Positions 31,280-39,104 of a stretch of 46,973 nucleotides of DNA are shown here, in pieces. Where the stretch lies: positions 1 to 46,973 of the forward strand of contig NZ_BMTS01000038.1 of the NCBI RefSeq assembly GCF_014649795.1, given 5' to 3'. The DNA is from Streptomyces melanogenes (GTDB lineage Bacteria > Actinomycetota > Actinomycetes > Streptomycetales > Streptomycetaceae). The number at the start of each line of letters is the position of its first letter. The stretch's first letter is position 1. A program made the translations under genes and the position numbers. The notes below the pieces were generated by a model, which had not been told where the DNA came from, searched no databases, and saw only the letters and a list, made by a program, of their open reading frames with translations.

Positions 31280-32461
31280 ATGGCAGGTCGGTTTCGTCGT
31301 CCCGTCGGTCTCATAGCCCTCACCACGGGCCTGTTGCTGGCCACCGCCGCGTGCGGCGGTGGCAGCCTCAAGGCCGACGGCGGCGACACGGGCGAGGGGC
31401 CCGTGAAGATCGGGCTCCTCGTTCCCCGGTCGGGTATCTACAAGGCGCTCGGCGACGACATGAAGAACGGGTTCGAGCTCTACGCCAAGCAGCACGGCGG
31501 CAGGCTCGGCGGCCGCGAAGTGAAGATCGTCGTCGCGGACGAGGGGGAGAGCGCCGAGTCCGGCAAGGCGGCGGCCCTGAAGCTGGTCAAGCAGGACCGC
31601 GTGCTGGTCGTGAGCGGCGTGGTCAGCTCGGCCACCATCAACGGGGTCAAGGACCTGTTCGAGAGCAGCAAGGTCCCGCTCGTCGGCTCCAACGCCTCGC
31701 CGACGACACTGACCGGGACCCACTACATCTGGCGCACCTCGTACGTCAACGACGAGCCGGGCAAGGCCCTGGGCAAGTACGTGGCGGCGAAGGCCCAGGG
31801 CCCGGTCTTCCTGATCGGTGCGGGCTACCAGGCGGGCAAGGACGAGATAGAGGGCTTCAAGTCCACCTTCCTGCCCGCCGGAGGCAAGACCGCCGCAGCG
31901 GAGGTCTACACACCGTTCCCGCAGACCAAGAACTTCCAGCCCTACCTGGCGCAGATCGAGAAGTCCGGTGCGAAGGCGGTCTTCTGCTTCTACGCGGGCG
32001 GCGCGGCCGTCGACTTCGTCAAGCAGTACCGGGACTTCGGTCTTGCGGGGAAGATCCCGCTCTACGCGCCCGGCTTCCTCACCGAAGGGGGTGTGCTGAA
32101 GGGGCAGGGGGACGCCGCCGACGGCATCCGCACCTCGATGAACTACAGCGCCGACCTGGGCAACGCGGCCAACAAGGCGTTCGCCCCGGCCTACCGCTCC
32201 GCCTACGGTGCGGCCCCGACCACCTACGCGATGGCGTCGTACGACGCGGCCCAGGTGCTGGACAAGGCGATCGCGGCGGCCGGCTCGAAGGTGACCCCGC
32301 AGAGTGTCAACGACGCCCTCGCCAAGGTGGGCGACATCGACAGCCCGCGCGGCACCTGGCACTTCAACAGCGACGGTACGCCCGTCCAGCCCTGGTATCT
32401 GCGCGAGGTCAAGCAGGGCGCCAACTCCCTCACCTCGGAACTCGTCAGGCTGGGCGGCTGA
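31280..32461 (+). CDS. LivK-type ABC substrate-binding lipoprotein
   Basis: The 393-residue lipoprotein has a lipobox ending TAAC (Cys25) and a type-I periplasmic-binding fold of the branched-chain amino acid family. It opens with VKIGLLVPRSGIYKALGDDMKNGFELY, continues with VVSGVVSSATINGVKDL, and has the late TTYAMASYDAAQVLDKAIAAAG segment. Besides amino acids, members of this family bind benzoate derivatives, phenylpropanoids and urea. Next to an aryl-CoA pathway, an aromatic acid is a reasonable ligand; sequence alone cannot decide. GGAG precedes the ATG by 5 nt. It is the first gene of a five-gene operon with only 1 nt to the next start. Confidence 0.88.
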   Translation: MAGRFRRPVGLIALTTGLLLATAACGGGSLKADGGDTGEGPVKIGLLVPRSGIYKALGDDMKNGFELYAKQHGGRLGGREVKIVVADEGESAESGKAAALKLVKQDRVLVVSGVVSSATINGVKDLFESSKVPLVGSNASPTTLTGTHYIWRTSYVNDEPGKALGKYVAAKAQGPVFLIGAGYQAGKDEIEGFKSTFLPAGGKTAAAEVYTPFPQTKNFQPYLAQIEKSGAKAVFCFYAGGAAVDFVKQYRDFGLAGKIPLYAPGFLTEGGVLKGQGDAADGIRTSMNYSADLGNAANKAFAPAYRSAYGAAPTTYAMASYDAAQVLDKAIAAAGSKVTPQSVNDALAKVGDIDSPRGTWHFNSDGTPVQPWYLREVKQGANSLTSELVRLGG

Positions 32462-32462
32462 C

Positions 32463-33341
32463 ATGGGTGGATGGCTGGACTCCCACCTCGTCAGCGTCGT
32501 CGACGGGGTTGCCTTCGGGCTGCTCCTGTTCACGCTCGCTGTCGGCCTGTCCCTGGTCTTCGGCCTGATGGACGTGCTCAACCTCGCCCACGGCACGCTC
32601 TACCTGGCCGGTGCCTACGTCGCGTACGCACTCTCCGACGGCAGTCTGTGGGCACTGCTCCTCGCGCTGGTGGCGGGCGTGGCGGCCGGCACGCTGGGCG
32701 GCGCGGCGCTGACGCTGCTCACCCAGCCGCTGGCCCGGCGCGGCCATCTGGACCAGGCCGTGCTCACCCTCGGCATCACCTTTATCGCGGCCGATCTGCT
32801 GGCCGCGTCCTTCGGCGGCGAGGTGCTGCCCACGGACCCGCCGACCGCGCTGCGCGGGTCGGCCGACCTCCTCGGGCACACCTATCCGATCTACCGGCTG
32901 GTGTTCATCGGCGTCGCCCTCGCCGCCGCGGCCCTGGTGTACCTGGTGTTCGAGCGCAGCTCGCTGGGCGCGCTGGTGAGGGCCGCGGTCGCCGACCGCG
33001 ACATGGTCCGCGCGCTGGGCGTCGACACGCGCAAGGTGCTCTACGGGGTCTTCGCGTTCGGAGCCGCCCTGGCGGCCCTCGGCGGAGTCCTCGGAGCGCC
33101 GATCCTCGGCCCCGGGCCAGGAGTCGACGAGACGGTGCTCGTGCTCTCGCTCGTCGTGGTGGTCGTCGGCGGCCTGGGGTCGGTGCGCGGTGCGCTCGTC
33201 GGCGCGCTGCTCATCGGCCAGGTGCAGACGCTCGGCGTGGCGCTGCTCCCGGAGTACGCCCCGTTCCTGCTCTTCGGCACGATGCTGGCGGTACTCGTCG
33301 TACGGCCGCGCGGCCTGCTTCCTTCGGCGGTGCGGACATGA
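32463..33341 (+). CDS. LivH-type ABC permease
   Basis: The 292-residue membrane protein has about eight hydrophobic segments. The family opening VVDGVAFGLLLFTLAVGLSLVFGLMDVLNLAHGTLYLAGAY and the cytoplasmic loop VRAAVADRDMVRALGVDTRKVLYGVFAFGAALAALGG place it in the LivH group. It starts one base after the binding-protein stop and ends overlapping livM by ATGA. It would pair with the LivM-type subunit to form the channel. The longer open frame upstream overlaps the binding-protein gene and is not used. Confidence 0.9.
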   Translation: MGGWLDSHLVSVVDGVAFGLLLFTLAVGLSLVFGLMDVLNLAHGTLYLAGAYVAYALSDGSLWALLLALVAGVAAGTLGGAALTLLTQPLARRGHLDQAVLTLGITFIAADLLAASFGGEVLPTDPPTALRGSADLLGHTYPIYRLVFIGVALAAAALVYLVFERSSLGALVRAAVADRDMVRALGVDTRKVLYGVFAFGAALAALGGVLGAPILGPGPGVDETVLVLSLVVVVVGGLGSVRGALVGALLIGQVQTLGVALLPEYAPFLLFGTMLAVLVVRPRGLLPSAVRT

Positions 33342-34357
33342 GCCCCAACAGTGGTACGGACATCGGCACGGCGGCCCGGGCCGGATCAGCCGCACGGCGG
33401 GTGCCCGCGGTCATGGTCCTGGCGGGCCTCGCGCTGGCCCCGTTCGTCCTCGGTTCCTACGCCGTCGGCACGCTGTCGCGGATCCTGGTGCTCGCCCTGC
33501 TCGCCATGAGCGTGAACCTGCTGACCGGGCTGACCGGGCTGGCGACGCTCGGCCAGTCGGCCTACTTCGGGGTCGGTGCCTATACGGCGGCGATCGTGGC
33601 GAGGAAGCTGACCGATGTCGGAGTGGTCCAGCTCCTCGCCGCCGCCGCGGTCTCCGCGCTCGTCGCGACGGCGACGGGATGGCTGGCCGTCCGGGCCCGC
33701 GGTGTGGTGTTCCTGATGCTGACGCTGGCCATCGGCGAGATCGTCTACAGCGCCGCGGTCAACTGGAAGTCGCTGACCAACGGCACCGACGGGATGTCCG
33801 GCATCCCTCCGGTCGTGCCGCTGCCGGGCATGCCCGCACTGGAGCTCGACGGACTGGTCTACTTCTACGTACTGGCCGTGTTCCTGGTGCTCTTCGCGAT
33901 GGTCGCCCATCTGGCCGGGACACCGTTCGCCCTCGCGCTGCGCGGCATCCGCGACAACGAGGACCGCATGCGGGCGATCGGCTACCCGACCCGGCGGTAC
34001 GCCCTCACCGTCTACGGCGGTGCGGGCGCCCTGGCCGGTGCGGCGGGGGCGCTGTGGGTCTCGGTCCAGCGGTTCGTCTCCCCGGGCGACGCCGGCTTCG
34101 AGATCGCCGCACTGGCGCTGCTGGCCGCCGTCATCGGCGGCTCCGGCCGGATCTGGGGAGCCTGCGCCGGGGCCGCGCTCGTCTGGCTCACCCGCGACTA
34201 CCTCGGCAACCTCGAAGTCGTCGACGGCCACGGCAAGCTGCTGCTCGGAGCGCTCTTCGTTACCGCCGTCTACACCCTGCCCCGGGGCCTGACCGGCATA
34301 CGCGTACCACGAGGCCTGCGGTCCGTCGCATGGCCGAGCCGGAAGAGGACAGCATGA
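33338..34357 (+). CDS. LivM-type ABC permease
   Basis: The 339-residue permease has a hydrophilic N-terminus of about 22 residues and then about nine hydrophobic segments. Family landmarks are MSVNLLTGLTGLATLGQSAYFGVGAYTAA and LRGIRDNEDRMRAIGYPTRRYALTVYGGAGALAGAAGAL, the loop that contacts the ATPases. It is translationally coupled on both sides by four-base ATGA overlaps. It completes the membrane part of the importer with the LivH-type subunit. Confidence 0.9.
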   Translation: MSPNSGTDIGTAARAGSAARRVPAVMVLAGLALAPFVLGSYAVGTLSRILVLALLAMSVNLLTGLTGLATLGQSAYFGVGAYTAAIVARKLTDVGVVQLLAAAAVSALVATATGWLAVRARGVVFLMLTLAIGEIVYSAAVNWKSLTNGTDGMSGIPPVVPLPGMPALELDGLVYFYVLAVFLVLFAMVAHLAGTPFALALRGIRDNEDRMRAIGYPTRRYALTVYGGAGALAGAAGALWVSVQRFVSPGDAGFEIAALALLAAVIGGSGRIWGACAGAALVWLTRDYLGNLEVVDGHGKLLLGALFVTAVYTLPRGLTGIRVPRGLRSVAWPSRKRTA

Positions 34358-35133
34358 TCGACCCCGACCTCCTCGAACCCCTCGATCTGCTCGAACTGCG
34401 CGGGGTGTCCCGCGACTTCGGCTCCTTCAAGGCGGTGGACGCCGTCTCCCTCGCCGTCCGGGCCGGCACGCGGCACGCCGTCATCGGCCCCAACGGCGCG
34501 GGCAAGTCGACGCTCTTCTCCCTGATCTCCGGGACCCTTCCCGCCACCGCGGGATCGCTGCTCCTGGACGGGCGGGACGTGACCCGCCTGCCCGTGAACC
34601 GCAGGGTGGGGCTCGGTATCGCCACGACGTTCCAGCACTCCAGCCTGTTCATGCGGGAAACCGCGCTGGAGAACGTCCTGCTCGCGGTGGTCCGGCGGGC
34701 CGGGTCCGGGCTCGGGATCGGGCGTCCGCTGCGCTCCCGGCGCACCGCGCTCGCGCGGGCCCACGCCTTGCTCGACCAGGTGGGCCTGCCGTCGCGGCAC
34801 GACACCCCGGCGGCCGAGCTCTCGCACGGCGAACGGCGCCAGCTCGAAGTCGCCGTGGCGCTGGCCACCGAACCCCGGCTGCTGCTGCTCGACGAGCCCG
34901 CCGCGGGCATGTCACCGGTGGAGACGGCGCGCCTGACCGAGGTGGTCGCCGCGCTGCCCGGCGAGGTGACCGTCCTGCTCATCGAGCACGATCTCGACAT
35001 GGTGTTCGAACTCGCGAACGTCGTCACGGTCATGCACCTCGGCAGACACCTGACGACCGGCTCCCCGGCCGAGGTGCGGGCCTCGCCCGAGGTGCAAGCC
35101 GCCTATCTGGGCACCATGGAGGTCACGCGGTGA
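34354..35133 (+). CDS. LivG-type ABC ATPase
   Basis: The 259-residue ATPase has Walker A GPNGAGKS at 45-52, the family-typical VGLGIATTFQHSSLF Q-loop region, a modified signature LSHGERRQLEVA and Walker B LLLLDEPAAGMS. Liv-type ATPases usually have this SHGE variant in place of SGGQ. An H-loop (LLIEHDLDMV) follows and the end region AYLG corresponds to the family terminus. Starts and stops overlap both neighbours by four bases. Confidence 0.92.
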   Translation: MIDPDLLEPLDLLELRGVSRDFGSFKAVDAVSLAVRAGTRHAVIGPNGAGKSTLFSLISGTLPATAGSLLLDGRDVTRLPVNRRVGLGIATTFQHSSLFMRETALENVLLAVVRRAGSGLGIGRPLRSRRTALARAHALLDQVGLPSRHDTPAAELSHGERRQLEVAVALATEPRLLLLDEPAAGMSPVETARLTEVVAALPGEVTVLLIEHDLDMVFELANVVTVMHLGRHLTTGSPAEVRASPEVQAAYLGTMEVTR

Positions 35134-35837
35134 ACCCGTTCCTCAGCATTCGCGCGCTGCGCTCCGGTTACGTCGGCGGTGCCGTTCTCCACGGGGTCGA
35201 CCTCGACGTCGACGAGGGCGGGATCGTCGCCGTCCTCGGCCGCAACGGCGTCGGCAAGACCACGCTCATCTCGACGATCGCGGGATTCCTCCGGCCGTAC
35301 GAGGGGAGTGTGACGCTCGACGGCCAGGAGATCGCCGGCGCGCGGATCGACACCATCGCCCGGGCCGGAGTGGGCCTCGTACCTCAGGGGCGGCGGGTGT
35401 TCACACCGCTCACCGTGGCGGAGCACCTGGCGATCGCCACCCGCCGCCCCACCGCAGGCCCCTGGACCCGGGAGCGCGTCCTCACGCTGCTGCCGAGACT
35501 GGGCGAGCGCCTCGGCCACCGGGGCGACCAGCTCTCCGGCGGTGAGCAGCAGATGCTCGCGATCGCCCGGGCCCTGCTGGGCAACCCCCGCCTCCTCCTG
35601 CTCGACGAGCCGTCCGACGGGCTGGCCCCGGTCATCGTGGCCCAGGTGGGTGAGGTGATCCGCGAAGTGAGCACGGAGGGCATGGCGGTGGTGCTCGTCG
35701 AGCAGAACCTGCAACTCGCCCTCTCCGTCGCCCGGGACGTGGCCGTGATGAGCAAGGGCCGCATCGTCCACCGGGCGGACTGCGCGGATTTCCAGTCCCG
35801 TCCCGAGGACCGGCGCCGGCTCCTTGGCGTCGAGTGA
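35130..35837 (+). CDS. LivF-type ABC ATPase
   Basis: The 235-residue ATPase has Walker A GRNGVGKT at about 37-44, Q-loop VPQGRRVFTPLTVAEHL, signature LSGGEQQMLA, Walker B LLLLDEPSDGL and H-loop VEQNLQ. It starts with GTG overlapping the LivG-type stop and is the last gene of the operon. Together with the preceding four genes the importer is complete. No terminator with a long stem is evident in the following 150 nt. Confidence 0.92.
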   Translation: MNPFLSIRALRSGYVGGAVLHGVDLDVDEGGIVAVLGRNGVGKTTLISTIAGFLRPYEGSVTLDGQEIAGARIDTIARAGVGLVPQGRRVFTPLTVAEHLAIATRRPTAGPWTRERVLTLLPRLGERLGHRGDQLSGGEQQMLAIARALLGNPRLLLLDEPSDGLAPVIVAQVGEVIREVSTEGMAVVLVEQNLQLALSVARDVAVMSKGRIVHRADCADFQSRPEDRRRLLGVE

Positions 35838-35993
35838 ACCGGGGGGCGCCGGTACGCGTGAGCCGCCGGCTTCGCCCGCGTTGCCTTCGGATCTTCCGAT
35901 CGTTGGTCCAGGCGTGTCGTCGAGAGGTGCCCGCCCGCTCGATGTCCTGTGCGTCTCGTCCCCTGTGCCGGGCGTGCGATGGGAGGGTCCCTG
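35838..35993. other. Spacer after the Liv-type operon
   Basis: I see no gene in this stretch. It contains GATCTTCCGATC-type short symmetry (about 35890-35902) but no strong terminator. It leads into the gene remnants that follow. Confidence 0.45.
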
Positions 35994-36207
35994 GTGCGGA
36001 TCACCGACATCCAGCGCTGCGAGGTCCGGCCCGGGCGTCTGGTGGAGTGGACGCTCCACCCGGCGGCCGTGGAGGTCGGAGACCGGCGACTTCGTGGACG
36101 CGGCGGTGCTCGCCCAGCACATGCGGGAGCGGTTCGACGTCGTGGCGAACGCCCTCACCTGGCCGAATTTCCTCTACACCGTGGTCGTCCCTTCGGCGCG
36201 GCCCGGA
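35994..36207 (+). pseudogene. Condensation-domain-like protein, internally deleted remnant
   Basis: From the GTG at 35994 one frame reads MRITDIQRCEVRPGRLVEWTLHPAAVEV. Around 36075-36085 the related text moves to another frame and reads TGDFVDAAVLAQHMRERFDVVANALTWPNFLYTVVV. Both pieces resemble separate parts (the N-terminus and a segment roughly 100 or more residues later) of Streptomyces condensation/CoA-dependent acyltransferase-like proteins of over 400 residues. The middle and the C-terminus are missing, so the gene is a deletion remnant. The family assignment is from memory of that N-terminal signature and is tentative. Confidence 0.5.
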
Positions 36208-36330
36208 CGTCACCACACGGATCGGCCCGCCGTCCTGGCCGCTGAAGGCCCGGCGCGCCCCGGGGTGAAGCTCGTCGTGACCCGGGCACTCGGCCACACG
36301 GCGCCGCCCGCGCCGCAGGCCGGCGCGTCC

Positions 36331-36543
36331 ATGGCCGACGTCCCCGTGGCCACCATCCCGCGTGGCCGCACCCCACGGCTCACCCTCGCCCAGTCCGGTC
36401 TGTTCGGCGCACTGCTGACGCCGGTGGTTGTGACCATGGCGCTGCGCATCGGCCAGGTCGACCCGGACGGCAAAGAAGGGAGCCGCAGCCTCGTCCTCGG
36501 TGTGGGCGCGCTCTCGGTCACCCGGATCAAGGGTGTCCGTTGA
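36331..36543 (+). pseudogene. MFS transporter, N-terminal fragment
   Basis: The 70-codon frame MADVPVATIPRGRTPRLTLAQSGLFGALLTPVVVTMALRIGQVDPDGKEGSRSLVLGVGAL is the start of an MFS sugar-type transporter: a hydrophilic lead, the first membrane segment and the following loop. It resembles the equivalent part of the intact MFS protein at 4365-5660. After VGAL the sequence diverges into SVTRIKGVR and a stop, where the family would continue with a second membrane segment and GALSDRT. About 350 residues are missing. It lies 84 nt before the second GH3 gene, so an original MFS-GH3 pair was probably damaged by a deletion. Confidence 0.6.
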
Positions 36544-36627
36544 CTCCCCCCGTAGCTGCTCCGTATCCCGGGCCCGCTCCGCACCTCGGACCTGCCTCAC
36601 CGTTCCTCCACCTCAAGGGAGTTCAGC

Positions 36628-39069
36628 ATGACCACGCACACGACCAACGCCGCGCACGAGGCCGTCGTGGAGACGGCGCTCGGCAAACTCGACCTCGACG
36701 CCAAGGCCGCGCTGCTGCTCGGCCAGGACATGTGGTCGCTGCCCGCGCTGCCTCAGATCGGCCTGAAGTCGCTGGTCATGTCGGACGGCCCGATCGGTGT
36801 GCGCGGAGTGCGCTGGACCGCCGACGACCCGTCGGTCGCGCTGCCCTCGCCGACCGCGCTCGCGGCCGCCTGGGACCCGGAACTGGCCGAGCGGGCCGGT
36901 GTGCTGATCGCCCAGGAGGCCCGCCGCAAGGGTGTGCATGTGGTGCTCGCGCCTACGGTCAATCTGCAGCGTTCGCCGCTCGGCGGCCGGCACTTCGAGG
37001 CGTACAGCGAGGACCCGTTCCTTACCGGTGAGATTGGCGCCGCCTACGTACGGGGTGTGCAGTCCGGTGGAGTCGGCACGACGGTCAAGCACTTCGTCGC
37101 CAACGACGCCGAGACCGACCGCTTCACCGTGAACAACCTCGTCGCGTCCCGCCCGCTGCGGGAGCTGTACCTCGCGCCATTCGAGGCCATCGTCGAGAAC
37201 GCCCACCCCTGGGGCATCATGTGCGCCTACAACCAGGTCAACGGCACGACCATGAGCGAGCACCGCTATCTGCAGAACGAGGTGCTGCGCGGCGAGTGGG
37301 GCTTCGACGGCTACATCGTCTCCGACTGGATGGCCGCCAGGGACACCGTCGGTGCGATCACCGGCGGCCTCGACGTCGCGATGCCGGGACCGCGCGGTGT
37401 GTACGGCCCGGCGCTCGCCGCCGCCGTCCGGGACGGGCGCGTCGAGGAGTCCGTCGTGGACGACGCCGTACGCAGGGTGCTGCGGCTCGCCGCCCGTGTC
37501 GGCATCCTGGAGGGTGCCGAGCCCGCGGTGGCCGAACCGCCCGCTGAGATCGACGGCCTGGCGCTCGCCCGGGAGATCGCCCGGCGCTCCTTCGTCCTCG
37601 TCCGCAACGAGGACGCCGTGCTCCCGATCGATCCCGAGCGGATCCGGGGTATCGCCCTGATCGGTCTCGCCGGCCGCGATGCCCGCATCCTGGGCGGCGG
37701 CAGCGCGCAGGTCTTCTCGGAGCGGATCGTCGCACCGCTCGACGGACTCGCCGAGGCGCTGCCCGGCGCCGAGCTGACGTACAGCGTCGGCACCGACCCG
37801 AGTGGCGAAATGGGCGTCGCCGGCAAGGGGTTCACCCTGCGGGCCGTATGCCGGGACGACCACGGCAAAGTGATCGGCGAGGACAGCCTGCCCGGCGGCC
37901 AGGTCCAGTGGATGGGCGGCGATCTGCCCGAAGGCGTCACGTACGAGAACCTGTATTCGGTCGAGGCGCGGGGCACTTTCACACCGCGCGAGAGCGGAGC
38001 GCACTCCTTCGGTACGAAGGGGATCGGCGGCTTCGAGCTGGTCGTGGACGGCACCTCGCTCTTCGCCGGAGAACAGGGCATCGAGAGCACTGACCCGTTC
38101 GAGGCGTTCTTCGCGCCGCCGGTCGAGCGCGGCCAGGTCGAGCTCGTCGCCGGACAGCCGGTCGAGGTCTCACTGACGTACACCGTGCACAAGTTCCCCG
38201 AGGCCCAGATCCAGAACGTGGGCTTCGCCCTCGCGCACGGCGAACCCCAGCGCGACCCGGACGAGTTGATCGCCGAGGCCGTCGAGGCGGCACGTGCGGC
38301 CGAGGTGGCCGTCGTCGTGGTCGCCACCACCGAGAAGATCGAGTCCGAGGGCTTCGACCGGAGCGACCTGAAGCTGCCGGGCCGCCAGGACGAACTAGTG
38401 CGCAAGGTGGCCGCGGTCAACCCGCGCACCGTCGTCGTCGTCAACGCCGGCTCCCCGGTCGAGATGCCGTGGCGCGAGGATGTCGCCGCGGTGCTGCTCA
38501 GCTGGTTCCCGGGACAGGAGGGCGGCAGCGCGCTCGCCGAGGTGTTGCTCGGTGTCGAGGAGCCGGGCGGTCGGCTGCCCACGACGTGGCCGGTGGTGTT
38601 CGAGGACGCGCCGGTCACGGAGGTCACCCCGACCGACGGTGCACTCGACTACCGAGAGGGCCTGTTCATCGGCTACCGCGCCTGGGACAAGGCCGGCACG
38701 GCACCCGCGTACTCCTTCGGCCACGGGCTCGGCTACACGGACTGGACCTACGAGTCCGTCACCGTCGAGAGGCGTACGGCACGGGTGCGGCTGCGCAACT
38801 CGGGTGCGCGGGCCGGGCGCGAGGTCGTCCAGGTGTATCTGGCACCGGTCGCCGACACCGTGGAGCGGCCGAAGCGCTGGCTGGCCGGGTACGCGGGGGT
38901 GAGCGCAGTGCCGGGCGAGAGTGTGGAGGTGTCGGTGCCGCTGCAGGCGCGGGCCTTCGAGATCTGGGACGAGGCGGCCGGGGCCTGGACCACGGTGCCT
39001 GGGGAGTACGCGGTGCACGCAGGGCGCTCGCTCGGGGACCTGAGGGTCGTGGGGTCGGTGACGGTCTGA
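36628..39069 (+). CDS. GH3 beta-glucosidase with PA14 domain
   Basis: The 813-residue GH3 enzyme has a (beta/alpha)8 domain with TVKHFVANDAE and nucleophile D233 in GFDGYIVSDWM. An alpha/beta-sandwich domain interrupted by a PA14 module (about 435-570; ARGTFTPRESGAHSFGTKGIGGFELVVDG) follows, with a C-terminal fibronectin-III-like domain (VRLRNSGARAGREVVQVYLAP). The PA14 insertion is found in GH3 beta-glucosidases and shapes the pocket for small glycosides. There is no signal peptide, so it acts inside the cell. An AAGGGAG site precedes the ATG. No LacI palindrome is seen upstream, in contrast to the other GH3 gene. Its stop codon lies at the left end of an IS1182-family element, with the last base of TGA shared with the terminal repeat. 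Confidence 0.92.
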   Translation: MTTHTTNAAHEAVVETALGKLDLDAKAALLLGQDMWSLPALPQIGLKSLVMSDGPIGVRGVRWTADDPSVALPSPTALAAAWDPELAERAGVLIAQEARRKGVHVVLAPTVNLQRSPLGGRHFEAYSEDPFLTGEIGAAYVRGVQSGGVGTTVKHFVANDAETDRFTVNNLVASRPLRELYLAPFEAIVENAHPWGIMCAYNQVNGTTMSEHRYLQNEVLRGEWGFDGYIVSDWMAARDTVGAITGGLDVAMPGPRGVYGPALAAAVRDGRVEESVVDDAVRRVLRLAARVGILEGAEPAVAEPPAEIDGLALAREIARRSFVLVRNEDAVLPIDPERIRGIALIGLAGRDARILGGGSAQVFSERIVAPLDGLAEALPGAELTYSVGTDPSGEMGVAGKGFTLRAVCRDDHGKVIGEDSLPGGQVQWMGGDLPEGVTYENLYSVEARGTFTPRESGAHSFGTKGIGGFELVVDGTSLFAGEQGIESTDPFEAFFAPPVERGQVELVAGQPVEVSLTYTVHKFPEAQIQNVGFALAHGEPQRDPDELIAEAVEAARAAEVAVVVVATTEKIESEGFDRSDLKLPGRQDELVRKVAAVNPRTVVVVNAGSPVEMPWREDVAAVLLSWFPGQEGGSALAEVLLGVEEPGGRLPTTWPVVFEDAPVTEVTPTDGALDYREGLFIGYRAWDKAGTAPAYSFGHGLGYTDWTYESVTVERRTARVRLRNSGARAGREVVQVYLAPVADTVERPKRWLAGYAGVSAVPGESVEVSVPLQARAFEIWDEAAGAWTTVPGEYAVHAGRSLGDLRVVGSVTV

Positions 39070-39094
39070 GCTTGACTCTGCCGGGGATCTTGGA
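39069..39094 (+). repeat. IS1182-family terminal inverted repeat, left
   Basis: It starts AGCTTGACTCTG and ends GGGGATCTTGGA. It matches the complement of 40891-40916 at 25 of 26 positions. The first base is also the last base of the GH3 stop codon. Confidence 0.85.
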
Positions 39095-39104
39095 GGCGTC
39101 GAGG

